Shown one piece after another: positions 26,267 through 34,381 of a stretch of 64,000 nt of DNA; the stretch's first letter is position 1; every line of letters starts with the position of its first letter. Origin of the DNA: Fimenecus sp051881455 (GTDB lineage: Bacteria > Bacillota > Clostridia > Oscillospirales > Acutalibacteraceae); the NCBI GenBank assembly GCA_051881455.1, contig JBJEPX010000004.1, positions 1 through 64,000 on the forward strand, read 5' to 3'. The notes under the pieces were generated by a model. The model was not told the origin of the DNA, did no database searches, and saw only the letters and a program-made list of their open reading frames with translations. A program made the translations under genes and the position numbers.

Positions 26267-26295
26267 ATTATACCTTTGATGTAAGGTATTGTCAA
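26267..26295 (-). promoter_or_regulatory. Leftward promoter for the tetR-DUF5054-GH36 operon
   Basis: On the minus strand TTGACA (26290-26295) and TATAAT (26267-26272) are 17 nt apart, a perfect consensus. Its predicted start site near 26260 lies to the right of the rightward promoter's start site near 26245, so the two transcripts overlap at their 5' ends. Confidence 0.75.
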
Positions 26296-26319
26296 TTAAC
26301 TTAATTTTAAGGAAAAGGA

Positions 26320-27876
26320 ATGAAGCAGATGAAAGTAAATCTGAAAGACAAAACGACAAAAGAGATACTTGCGTTTTCACTTTTGCCTTTCGGTATGAGC
26401 ACCATATTCAGCCTTCTCGGTACAGCATTGAATATGTACTTTACCGATGTATTGGGACTTACACTGGGTATGACAGGTATTGTGCTCTCGGCAACAAAGG
26501 TTTGGGACGCAATCAATGACCCTATGATGGGTATGATTGTTGACAAAACCCACACTAAATGGGGTAAATGCAGACCTTTCGTATTCTGGCTCAGCGGCCC
26601 TGTGGTTATTGTAACCGCATTGCTTTTTGCTCCCGTTAATTTCGGTCAAAAAGGCAATTTTATATATGCTATTATTGCATATCTTTTATTCTACACCGTT
26701 TATACAGCACTGGACATTCCCTATCAGGGCTCGGTTCCTCTTGTTTTCCCTGAGGACAAGGTACGCGTTAAGGCTGTTTCTTTCAGTAACATACTCGGTT
26801 CACTCGGTTCGGTTTTGCCATCGATTTTGTTCTTCACGGTGGCAGGTTTCTGGGGCAGAGAGCATCAGAAGGAAGGCTATTTCTTCTCAGCCTTGATTTT
26901 TGCCGTTTTGGCAGGTATCCCCATGTTCCTCTCAGCCTTCGGATTTAAAGAGAAGGTTTATATTCCCCCGAGAAAAGAAAGTTATTTTGACGGCTTAAAG
27001 GTCGTTTTCAAGGATAAAAAGTTCATTTGTCTTGTTATTGCGGCATTTGTATCCTCTCTTACAAACCTTGGTGCAGCATTGTTCCTTCCGTATTTCGCAA
27101 AATGGAACTGCATAGGCGTTCTTCCCATGGACAAAATTTCAGCGTTGCTCGGCGGCGCAGAGATTACAAGTGAAGGTCTTTTAATTCCTCTCCTTCAAAT
27201 AGGAAGCGGCGCTTCATATATGCTCTCCATGGCTCTCGTTCCATGGTTCTTAAAGAAAATGGATAAGAAAACACTTTGGATCGGCGTTTCCTTTGCAGGT
27301 ATCATTGCCGATGTGCTCTGCTTCGTAATCGGTATTTGGATTATCCCCTACAACACTACTGCCGGTGCTATTACATACACAATCCTTCGTTTCTTCACAA
27401 ACTTCCCCATCGGTATTATGACAGTATTGCTTATTGCTATGTTCTCCGATGTAGTTGACGATTTGGAAATGCGTACGGGCAAGCGTCTTGAGGGTACTGT
27501 ATTCTCGTTCCGCAGCCTTGTAGGCAAAATTTCTTACGCTTTGTTCAATGTAATCGTACTCGGTGTTGTTGATAAATTCGGCTATAATGCAGACAAGATG
27601 GCGGAACTTACTAATAACCTGACAAAGCCGCTTATTCAAAGCACTACACAGGCAGTGGTTTTCGACGGCGTAAACTACACCACATTGCTTAATGTTATCT
27701 TCTTTATGCTCACAGCTCTGGGTGCAGTAGGGCTCTTGCTTCAAGCAATTCCCATGTTCTTCTACAAGTTCGATGAAAAAGCACAGGAAAGCAAACTGAA
27801 AGCTTTCCGCGAGGAAAAAGAAAGAAGAGAAATTGAAGAGCTCAATGCTTTGGCGGCAGAAAGTGCACAGCAATAA
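26320..27876 (+). CDS. GPH family sugar:cation symporter (MFS)
   Basis: The 518-residue membrane protein has about 12 hydrophobic segments. The glycoside-pentoside-hexuronide signature is clear: AINDPMMGMIVDKTHTKWGKCRPFVFW in the first half and LDIPYQGSVPLVFPEDKVRVKAVSF after helix 4. Members import oligosaccharides or glycosides with H+ or Na+; substrate cannot be read from the sequence, but the adjacent GH36 genes suggest a galactoside. The tail is a charged cytoplasmic helix. ATG 26320 follows AAGGAAAAGGA. The metallophosphoesterase follows 27 bases later. Confidence 0.92.
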   Translation: MKQMKVNLKDKTTKEILAFSLLPFGMSTIFSLLGTALNMYFTDVLGLTLGMTGIVLSATKVWDAINDPMMGMIVDKTHTKWGKCRPFVFWLSGPVVIVTALLFAPVNFGQKGNFIYAIIAYLLFYTVYTALDIPYQGSVPLVFPEDKVRVKAVSFSNILGSLGSVLPSILFFTVAGFWGREHQKEGYFFSALIFAVLAGIPMFLSAFGFKEKVYIPPRKESYFDGLKVVFKDKKFICLVIAAFVSSLTNLGAALFLPYFAKWNCIGVLPMDKISALLGGAEITSEGLLIPLLQIGSGASYMLSMALVPWFLKKMDKKTLWIGVSFAGIIADVLCFVIGIWIIPYNTTAGAITYTILRFFTNFPIGIMTVLLIAMFSDVVDDLEMRTGKRLEGTVFSFRSLVGKISYALFNVIVLGVVDKFGYNADKMAELTNNLTKPLIQSTTQAVVFDGVNYTTLLNVIFFMLTALGAVGLLLQAIPMFFYKFDEKAQESKLKAFREEKERREIEELNALAAESAQQ

Positions 27877-27903
27877 TTTGCCGGTTACAGCAAAGGAGCA
27901 AAA

Positions 27904-29229
27904 ATAAAAAAGGTCAAAAAAGCAGTAGCGATACTACTTTGTATCGTACTTTGGGGAGGAATTCTGTTTATGAACATAGGCTATTTTGGGACCAGAGCCG
28001 AAATACAAAAAGCAGAAACAAAAACCTTTCAAACAGAAAACAAAAACTTTAAGGTTGCAATTATTTCCGATTCCCAGTTGCCGCCGACACAAAAACTGTT
28101 AGACGAGGACGATACCTTTCTTGTCAATTTGAAAAATGCCCTGACAGTCATTAAAAACAACGATGTAGATATGATTTTGTATGCAGGGGACATCGGCGAT
28201 TTGGGTACTCGGTTTGCTTTTCAAACCTATATGGACGCCATAGACGAAGTTTTCGGCGAAAACAAGCCCATTATACAAACCATTATGGGCAATCACGATT
28301 ATTGGAATGAAAATGTGTTTACCGCCATCAACCACAGAAAGGCGTTTCGGAATATTATAGGGCATTCCCCTTGGACGCATTATGTGGTGAACGGCTATCA
28401 CTTTATCGGCGTATCTCCCGATTACGGCAGTATGACCGCCGGCTATTTAATCGCCTCGCAATGGTTAGATAAGGAACTTCAAAAGGCGGAAGCGGATTCA
28501 AACGGCAAGCCGATTTTCGTAATGACGCACAATCAGCCTAAGAATACCAGCTACGGCAGTGAGGATTGGGGCGATATTACGCTGAACTCCGTTTTGAAAA
28601 AATACCCGAATATTATCAATTTCAGCGGTCATGTGCATTATTCTCTCTTAGACGAGCGTTCCGTTTGGCAGGGTGACTATACTGTTATCAATACTCAGTC
28701 GCTCTCGTATACAGAGCTTGAAGAGGGCAAAGAAAACGGTACAATCCCACCGAACGAAGATGCGACCCCGATGGGATACATTATGGAATTTCAAGAAAAC
28801 GAAATCCTTTTGCACCGTATCAATTTTGCCGACGGCAATATGGGCAAAGAGGAAAAGGCAGATATGCTTTGGTCTTTCCCCTTGCCGTATGTAAATGACG
28901 GCCGCTATTCTTTTGAAACAAGAAAGGCTGCAAATCAAGCCCCTGTTATCAAGGATACTGCGGGTACGGCAACGCTGAAAGACGGAAAGACAGCGCTTTC
29001 ATTTGCGGCGGCAGAGGACGATGATTTCGTACATTCCTACAAGGTCGTTATTGATGACAAAGAAACAAAGTATTTCTTCAGCGATTTCTATAACGGACTG
29101 GACAGTATGCAAGATAATGTCACTTTGGAGCTTGATGCACCAACGGACGGTCAGAAGCATACTTACAAAATTTATGCTGTTGACAGTTGGGACGAAGAGA
29201 GCGCCGGCTGTGTAATTATTGAGGCGTAA
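27904..29229 (+). CDS. Metallophosphoesterase with signal peptide, probable AUA start
   Basis: This is a calcineurin-like phosphoesterase: IISDSQLP (degenerate DxH), LYAGDIGDLG (GDxxD-like), TIMGNHDYW (GNH[DE]), MTHNQPKN and FSGHVHYS (GHxH). A C-terminal beta-rich domain of ~110 residues follows. The first ATG is at 27970, but the frame upstream codes a textbook signal peptide (KKVKKAVAILLCIVLWGGIL) that begins at ATA 27904, five nt after AAAGGAG. No ATG, GTG or TTG exists in that stretch. Either AUA starts translation or ATG has mutated to ATA. The internal ATG 27970 also has GGGGAGG before it and would give a 419-residue cytosolic form. Substrate unknown. Confidence 0.8.
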   Translation: MKKVKKAVAILLCIVLWGGILFMNIGYFGTRAEIQKAETKTFQTENKNFKVAIISDSQLPPTQKLLDEDDTFLVNLKNALTVIKNNDVDMILYAGDIGDLGTRFAFQTYMDAIDEVFGENKPIIQTIMGNHDYWNENVFTAINHRKAFRNIIGHSPWTHYVVNGYHFIGVSPDYGSMTAGYLIASQWLDKELQKAEADSNGKPIFVMTHNQPKNTSYGSEDWGDITLNSVLKKYPNIINFSGHVHYSLLDERSVWQGDYTVINTQSLSYTELEEGKENGTIPPNEDATPMGYIMEFQENEILLHRINFADGNMGKEEKADMLWSFPLPYVNDGRYSFETRKAANQAPVIKDTAGTATLKDGKTALSFAAAEDDDFVHSYKVVIDDKETKYFFSDFYNGLDSMQDNVTLELDAPTDGQKHTYKIYAVDSWDEESAGCVIIEA

Positions 29230-29250
29230 AAAAGCATCATATATAAAACG

Positions 29251-29290
29251 AGGGCGGAGCCATTAGGTTCCGCCCTTAATTTTGTTTTAT
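29251..29290. terminator. Bidirectional terminator after the metallophosphoesterase
   Basis: AGGGCGGAGCC and GGTTCCGCCCT form a strong stem with an ATTA loop, followed by T-rich sequence. The converging DUF1015 gene ends at its edge. Confidence 0.85.
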
Positions 29291-30528
29291 GAAAGCTTGT
29301 GAATGAAAAGTCCCGAAAGGAGTTTTGGCTCAAACCATGTGGATTTAGGCGGCATTACCTTGCCTGCATCTGCAATATCCATGAGTTCCTCCAATGAGGT
29401 GGGATACATTGAAAACGCAAGGCGCATACCCTCCTTTACTCTTCGTTCAAGCTCTTTAAGCCCTCTTATTCCGCCCACAAAGTCAATTCTCTTATCCGTT
29501 CTCGGGTCGTCAATACCCAGCACAGGAGCAATAAGATTGTTCTGCAAGATTGAAACATCAAGTCTTCCCACAGGGTCTGCTTCGTTAATGTATTCCTGCT
29601 TTGCCGTAATTTTATACCATACTCCGTCAAGAAACATACCGAATGTGTGACGGCTTTGAGGCGCAAAGGGACTTTGTTCCGCTTTTTCAACCATGAATTT
29701 TTCGCTGATTTTATCGAGGAATTCCCCTGTTTCAAATCCGTTAAGGTCGGCTATTACCCTGTTATAATCCATAATTTTCAATTCGTCGCAAGGGAATATA
29801 ACGGAAAGGAAATAATTAAATTCCGCATTTTTATCATACTCCCCTTCGCCACGTCTGCGCTGTCCTACACGGACGGCAGAGGCGGCACGGTGATGACCGT
29901 CTGCTATGTAAAGGTAGGGGATTTTTTTGAACTCCTCCACAAGCTTGTTAACTGTTTCGTCATCGTCAATAACCCAAACAGTCTGCCCTACTCCGTCATC
30001 ACTCACAAAATCATAAACGGGAGAATGTGTATTCTTCCAATGCTCGGTGATATCCGAAATGGTTTTATTCTCACGGTGAGTTAAAAATATGGGGCCTGTA
30101 TTTGCGTTGCAGGTATCTACATGGTGAATTCTGTCCGCTTCCTTATCGGCACGGGTAAATTCATGCTTCTTAATAATGTTATTAAGGTAATCGTCAACGG
30201 CGGTACAGCCCACAATTCCCGTTTGTGCTCTTCCGTTCATAACCTGACGGTAAATATAAAGCATCGGCTTTTCGTCCTGCTCACATATGCCGTTTTTTGT
30301 TAAAGCGTCAAGGTTTTCCTTTGCCTTTTCATAAACTTCCTCGGAATAAATATCCGTGCCCAAGGGTAAATCTATCTCAGCCTTATCCACATGTAAAAAA
30401 GAATATGGGTTTCCCTTTACCTTTTCTCTTGCCTCATCGGAGTTCATTACATCATAGGGCAACGCTCCTACCCTTGATGCGTATTCCGCCTTCGGTCTGA
30501 CCGCTTTAAACGGTTTCAGAACTGCCAT
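29287..30528 (-). CDS. DUF1015 family protein
   Basis: The 413-residue soluble protein matches DUF1015: the start AVLKPFKAVRPKAEYASRV, ALPYDVMNSDEAR, the EFTRADKEADRIHH stretch and the conserved YIADGHHRAASAV. Function of the family is not established; in Clostridia it often accompanies serine-pathway genes, but none is here. ATG 30528 follows AAGGA with 7-nt spacing and discards 14 unconserved residues. The MITE-like element begins 17 bases upstream of the start codon, so the gene's own promoter may have been displaced. Confidence 0.85.
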   Translation of the reverse strand: MAVLKPFKAVRPKAEYASRVGALPYDVMNSDEAREKVKGNPYSFLHVDKAEIDLPLGTDIYSEEVYEKAKENLDALTKNGICEQDEKPMLYIYRQVMNGRAQTGIVGCTAVDDYLNNIIKKHEFTRADKEADRIHHVDTCNANTGPIFLTHRENKTISDITEHWKNTHSPVYDFVSDDGVGQTVWVIDDDETVNKLVEEFKKIPYLYIADGHHRAASAVRVGQRRRGEGEYDKNAEFNYFLSVIFPCDELKIMDYNRVIADLNGFETGEFLDKISEKFMVEKAEQSPFAPQSRHTFGMFLDGVWYKITAKQEYINEADPVGRLDVSILQNNLIAPVLGIDDPRTDKRIDFVGGIRGLKELERRVKEGMRLAFSMYPTSLEELMDIADAGKVMPPKSTWFEPKLLSGLFIHKLS

Positions 30529-30545
30529 TTTTATTCCTTCTTTCC

Positions 30546-30825
30546 TTAAGGTGAGGGGAGTCGAACACAATATGCCGAAAATTTGATATTACGGCGTATT
30601 TTCACTTTTTCACCGTTGTCGGGCGTCAGCCCGACCGCCGTCTCAAAAGCAAAAATTCATCCGTACTCTCTGCATTTTCGGTGCAGAGCAGTTTAAAACG
30701 AGGAGATTGTTGGTTGACCAAGGCACAAAATCGCCGCCATACTGCCGTATGGCAAGATTTTTAACGCAGGTCAGACGAAAATATACCGTTTTAAACCATA
30801 TCGTGTTCAGCTCTCCTCACCTTAA
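30546..30825. mobile_element. 280-bp MITE-like element with ~29-bp terminal inverted repeats
   Basis: The left end (TTAAGGTGAGGGGAGTCGAA, then CACAATATG) and the inverted right end (TTAAGGTGAGGAGAGCTGAA, then CACGATATG) match over 29 bp with about four mismatches. The interior has no open reading frame of note but holds further hairpins (CGGGCGTCAGCCCG; GCCATACTGCCGTATGGC). TTAA at both ends may be a target-site duplication or part of the repeat. A non-coding sequence of this size with terminal inverted repeats fits a miniature inverted-repeat transposable element. The right end lies inside the VanZ reading frame. Confidence 0.7.
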
Positions 30826-31243
30826 TAATTTTAAATATAATAAATGCAATAATTACACCTAAAAGAGCACCTGCACTGTCAATAAGAACATCTGTAAACT
30901 GACAAGCTCTGCCCTCCGAGAAAATCTGATGAATTTCATCGCTTACTGCATAAATAACAGAGCCGCCTAATGCAAATACAGGGGTAAGCCTATGGTTAAA
31001 CGATGCATAAATTGCGTTGGACAAAAGCAATCCTAACCCTGCAAATTCAGAAAAATGCGCGCATTTCCGCAAAAATTCCCCCGATATATCAATACCTAAC
31101 AGACCGATTATTTTTTGCAAAACGGAATCGCTCAACGCCTGAGAATCCTCGGCTCCCTGAGAGGACATAAAGAATATAAACCCCATACAGAAAACAACCG
31201 CTATCCATGAAAATACAATATACGCTTTTCTTTTCGCCGTCAT
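30791..31243 (-). CDS. VanZ-like membrane protein, C-terminus supplied by the MITE-like element
   Basis: The 150-residue protein has four hydrophobic segments and the VanZ signatures FMSSQ, LRKCAHFSEFAGLGLLL and YAVSDEIHQIFSEGRACQFTDVLIDSAGALLG. Family members include the teicoplanin-resistance protein VanZ and many proteins of unknown role. The last ~11 codons (IKVRRAEHDMV) and the stop lie within the right terminal repeat of the 280-bp element. The natural C-terminus has therefore been replaced, although the transmembrane core is complete. ATG 31243 overlaps the stop of the upstream gene (ATGA). Confidence 0.85.
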   Translation of the reverse strand: MTAKRKAYIVFSWIAVVFCMGFIFFMSSQGAEDSQALSDSVLQKIIGLLGIDISGEFLRKCAHFSEFAGLGLLLSNAIYASFNHRLTPVFALGGSVIYAVSDEIHQIFSEGRACQFTDVLIDSAGALLGVIIAFIIFKIIKVRRAEHDMV

Positions 31244-32826
31244 TTTTTCAGTCCTTTATAAAAATAAACATTGTCCGTATCGCCGCAGAAATAAACTCCG
31301 CTTGTATTTTTTGCAACTGCAAAAACTGTGTTTTCGCAAAACAGCGGGAGTATTACGCCGTTCTTCAAAAGGAAGCTTTGGCAATACGATAATTTCTCAC
31401 CGCTTGGAGATATTTTGAGTTCGTTGAATATTCGGGTGTATTCCTCAGATTCATACCTGAAAGCATTTCCGCTTTCCGCAAACAGAGAAAGGAAATCCAC
31501 CGCATTATCCGAATCCACGGTAACGGGATAAACTGCCGTGTCGTATTCGCCTGATTTTATGAGTTTGACAAAATCCTCATTGCTAACTGCCTTAACCGCG
31601 CCGTTTAATTCAACGCCGATGTTTTTCTGCCAACAGCTGACAACAGCCTTTGCCGTAGCCTCATATTTTTCTGTGCAAAGCACCTCAACAGTAAGATTTT
31701 CGACGCCCAATTCCTTATAAGCCTCAATCATATTTTTTTGCGCCTCTTCAGCATTAAAGGCTATGCCCTCGACCGCTGTATCATTGCCAACAGGCTTGTA
31801 ATAAGGGGGTACCACCGTTCTAAGCGGGGTTTTTGTTACCGCTGAAAGTTCAACAGCGGAAATAAGGCCCGTTCTTAAAGATACATTTTGCATTACAGAG
31901 TCCGACATATTGAATATAAGGGAGCAGGCAATATTTTGCATTTCCGTTTTCTGTGTGCCGCGCCCAAGTTCTTTTAACGCACTTTCCGAGGAGAAAAATC
32001 CAATATCGTATGTCCCCTTATCAACCTTTTTGGCAATATCCGTTTCGTTGCTGTTAAGATAAATGGAAACCGAAGCGGGAAGTGCGGAAAAATCTCCGCT
32101 GTACTCAGTATTTTTCGCAATGCTTACCGATTTCCCATCATTTACCGAGGAAAGATAAAATGCTCCGTTGCTCACGGTATATTCCGCCGCCAGACCGTAT
32201 CTTCCCGCGGTGAGTTCAAAGAATTCTTTATCGCAGGGGTATGAAACGGGCTGAGTAAGAGCATAAAGGAAATCTGCCGATGGGCGTTCCAAAGTAATTT
32301 TCAAGGTCAAGTCATCAATTACGCGCACGCCGAGATTTTCTTCTCCCGTTTCTCCGTTGTGAACGGCCTGTGCATTTTTAATAACGCTTAAAAGCTCATA
32401 ATCGGGAGAGGCCGTTTCAGGAAGAACCCCACGGGTTATGCCGAAAGCAAAATCCTCGGCTGTTATTCTGCCGTCAAGACTTGCGCCCTTTTCTTCAATA
32501 TATTTTTTTGCCTTATTTGAAATGCAATATTTAAGGTTATCTTTTATAGTAAATGTATACGAAAGTCCGTCAGCCGACACCGAATAATCACTCACGGCAC
32601 ATTTAACCGCCTCGCCGTTTTCAGAGAGCTTAAACAAACCGTCAAAAATATTCACGGCTACCATTTTTTCGCTCTGTGTTTTCGCTATCTGTGGGTCAAA
32701 ATGAACAGGTAACTCATTAACGGCACAAGCAAAAGCCTTGTTTGTACCGTCGTCTTTTGAACAAGCGGAAAAACAGGTTAAAACAAGTATTAAAGCAACG
32801 GCAAAAGCCGTAATTTTCTTTATCAT
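31240..32826 (-). CDS. Peptide/nickel-type ABC substrate-binding lipoprotein (family 5)
   Basis: The 528-residue protein begins with a lipoprotein signal peptide (MIKKITAFAVALILVLTCFS followed by the lipobox Cys). The mature part matches SBP_bac_5: LPVHFDPQIAKTQSEKMVAVN, NIFDGLFKL and DGLSYTFTIKDNLKY near the N-terminus. It would bind oligopeptides or a similar ligand outside the membrane. No permease or ATPase gene is adjacent, so it is an orphan binding protein here. ATG 32826 follows AGGTGAG. The VanZ-like gene overlaps its stop. Confidence 0.88.
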   Translation of the reverse strand: MIKKITAFAVALILVLTCFSACSKDDGTNKAFACAVNELPVHFDPQIAKTQSEKMVAVNIFDGLFKLSENGEAVKCAVSDYSVSADGLSYTFTIKDNLKYCISNKAKKYIEEKGASLDGRITAEDFAFGITRGVLPETASPDYELLSVIKNAQAVHNGETGEENLGVRVIDDLTLKITLERPSADFLYALTQPVSYPCDKEFFELTAGRYGLAAEYTVSNGAFYLSSVNDGKSVSIAKNTEYSGDFSALPASVSIYLNSNETDIAKKVDKGTYDIGFFSSESALKELGRGTQKTEMQNIACSLIFNMSDSVMQNVSLRTGLISAVELSAVTKTPLRTVVPPYYKPVGNDTAVEGIAFNAEEAQKNMIEAYKELGVENLTVEVLCTEKYEATAKAVVSCWQKNIGVELNGAVKAVSNEDFVKLIKSGEYDTAVYPVTVDSDNAVDFLSLFAESGNAFRYESEEYTRIFNELKISPSGEKLSYCQSFLLKNGVILPLFCENTVFAVAKNTSGVYFCGDTDNVYFYKGLKK

Positions 32827-32963
32827 ATTACTCACCTGTGTTACAGTATAACAAAAAAAATTGTTCCGCGCCATATTTTGATAAAAAATTTTATAAATTT
32901 CTCGCTTTTATTATATAAATTTGTTATAATAGGTATTATATTTTTTACTATGAGGGGAAAACT

Positions 32964-34298
32964 ATGGAATTAACATTAATACTAACTATTGTTTCCGTTG
33001 TTATTTCCGCTGTTTCGCTTGCCGTGGCAGTTCTTGTTCTGAAATCGGTTAAGGACGGCAAAAATGACGGCGCCGTTACGGGAATGGAACAAAAGCTTGA
33101 CTACATATCGAAAAATATCGGTGATGAATTTCAGCGTGTACGCACGGACAGCCGTGAGGGTAACCGTGAAATCCGCGAAGAAATGAAAAAAAGTCTTGAA
33201 GATATGTCACAGCGGATTGACAATATGAACAAGGGTAACTTTGAGCACCGCGAAAAGGTAAGCGAAATGCTCATAAATATGCGTGACAAAAACGCGGAGC
33301 AAAGCGAGCGGCAAAACAAGGTTTTGGAAAACTCAATTTCAAAAATGCAGGAGTCAAACGAGAAAAAGCTTGAACAAATGCGTATGACCGTTGACGAAAA
33401 GCTTAACGAAACTTTAACAAAGCGTCTTGACGGTTCTTTCAAAACAGTTGCGGACCAGCTTGAAAACCTGAATAAATCCTTGGGCGAAATGCAAACGCTT
33501 TCAACAGGCGTTACGGAAAATGTTACCGCCCTCAACCGCGTGCTTACAAATGTTAAGGCAAGAGGTACTTGGGCGGAGGTTCAGCTTGAAGGAATCCTTG
33601 ACCAGACTATTCCAAATATGTATGAAAAGAATGTGGCAACCGTGCCCGGTTCAATAGAGAGGGTTGAATTTGCAATAAGAATACCCTCATCTGAAAAGGA
33701 CGGCAAAGATATTTTACTGCCCGTTGACTCCAAATTTCCCATGGAGGATTACATACGACTTTGCGACGCCGCCGACCGTGCCGACGCAGACGCGCTGAAA
33801 TCCGCACGCAACGACCTTGAAAAAAAGGTGCTCAGCGAAGCAAAGATGATTTCAAAATACATTCACGTGCCCGACACAACGCCCTTTGCCATTATGTATC
33901 TTGCAACGGAGGGCTTGTATGCGGAAATAGCCTCATCAAAAAGCGGCTTGCCCGAAAAAATACAAAGCGATTACAACATCATGATTGCAGGACCTTCAAC
34001 TGTTACCGCGCTTCTTAACTCGCTTTCAATGGGCTTTAAAACCATTGCCATTAACGAAAAAGCCAACGAGGTTCGTGAAATTTTGGGTGCGGCAAAGGCA
34101 CAGTATGAAAAATTCGGGACACTTCTCGCCAAAGCCCGTAAAAAGGTTGATGAAGCCGGCAAAACTCTTGACGAGGCAGAGCGTAAAAACTTATTTATCC
34201 AGCGTAAGCTTAAAAATATTGAAGCCATTGATGCTTCTCAGGCAGACAGCCTTTTATATGAGGGAAATTTTGACAATTTCTCCGAAGATAGTGAATAA
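32964..34298 (+). CDS. rmuC: RmuC family DNA recombination protein
   Basis: The 444-residue protein has an N-terminal membrane segment (residues ~5-27), a long coiled coil (~40-190, rich in Glu, Lys and Met) and the RmuC nuclease-like domain from RGTWAEVQLEGILDQTIPNMY through LLPVDSKFPMEDY to IMIAGPSTVTALLNSLSMGF. RmuC limits recombination at inverted repeats in E. coli. ATG follows GAGGGGAAAACT. It is transcribed alone, divergent from the lipoprotein gene. Confidence 0.95.
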   Translation: MELTLILTIVSVVISAVSLAVAVLVLKSVKDGKNDGAVTGMEQKLDYISKNIGDEFQRVRTDSREGNREIREEMKKSLEDMSQRIDNMNKGNFEHREKVSEMLINMRDKNAEQSERQNKVLENSISKMQESNEKKLEQMRMTVDEKLNETLTKRLDGSFKTVADQLENLNKSLGEMQTLSTGVTENVTALNRVLTNVKARGTWAEVQLEGILDQTIPNMYEKNVATVPGSIERVEFAIRIPSSEKDGKDILLPVDSKFPMEDYIRLCDAADRADADALKSARNDLEKKVLSEAKMISKYIHVPDTTPFAIMYLATEGLYAEIASSKSGLPEKIQSDYNIMIAGPSTVTALLNSLSMGFKTIAINEKANEVREILGAAKAQYEKFGTLLAKARKKVDEAGKTLDEAERKNLFIQRKLKNIEAIDASQADSLLYEGNFDNFSEDSE

Positions 34299-34313
34299 CA
34301 TTTCACAAAACTC

Positions 34314-34342
34314 TTGAAAGATTTGTAATTTTGCTTTATCAT
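34314..34342 (+). promoter_or_regulatory. Promoter of the GH3 gene
   Basis: TTGAAA (34314-34319) and TATCAT (34337-34342) are 17 nt apart and end 39 nt before the GH3 start codon. Confidence 0.6.
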
Positions 34343-34381
34343 ATAAACAATTACGAATATACATTATGAGGAGGAAAACAA

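Noticed and set aside
27250..27873. 207-codon minus-strand frame inside the GPH symporter
   Set aside because: It is antisense to conserved membrane helices and has no independent support.
30546..30825. Classical insertion sequence
   Set aside because: No transposase frame exists within or next to the inverted repeats; the length fits a MITE-like element instead.
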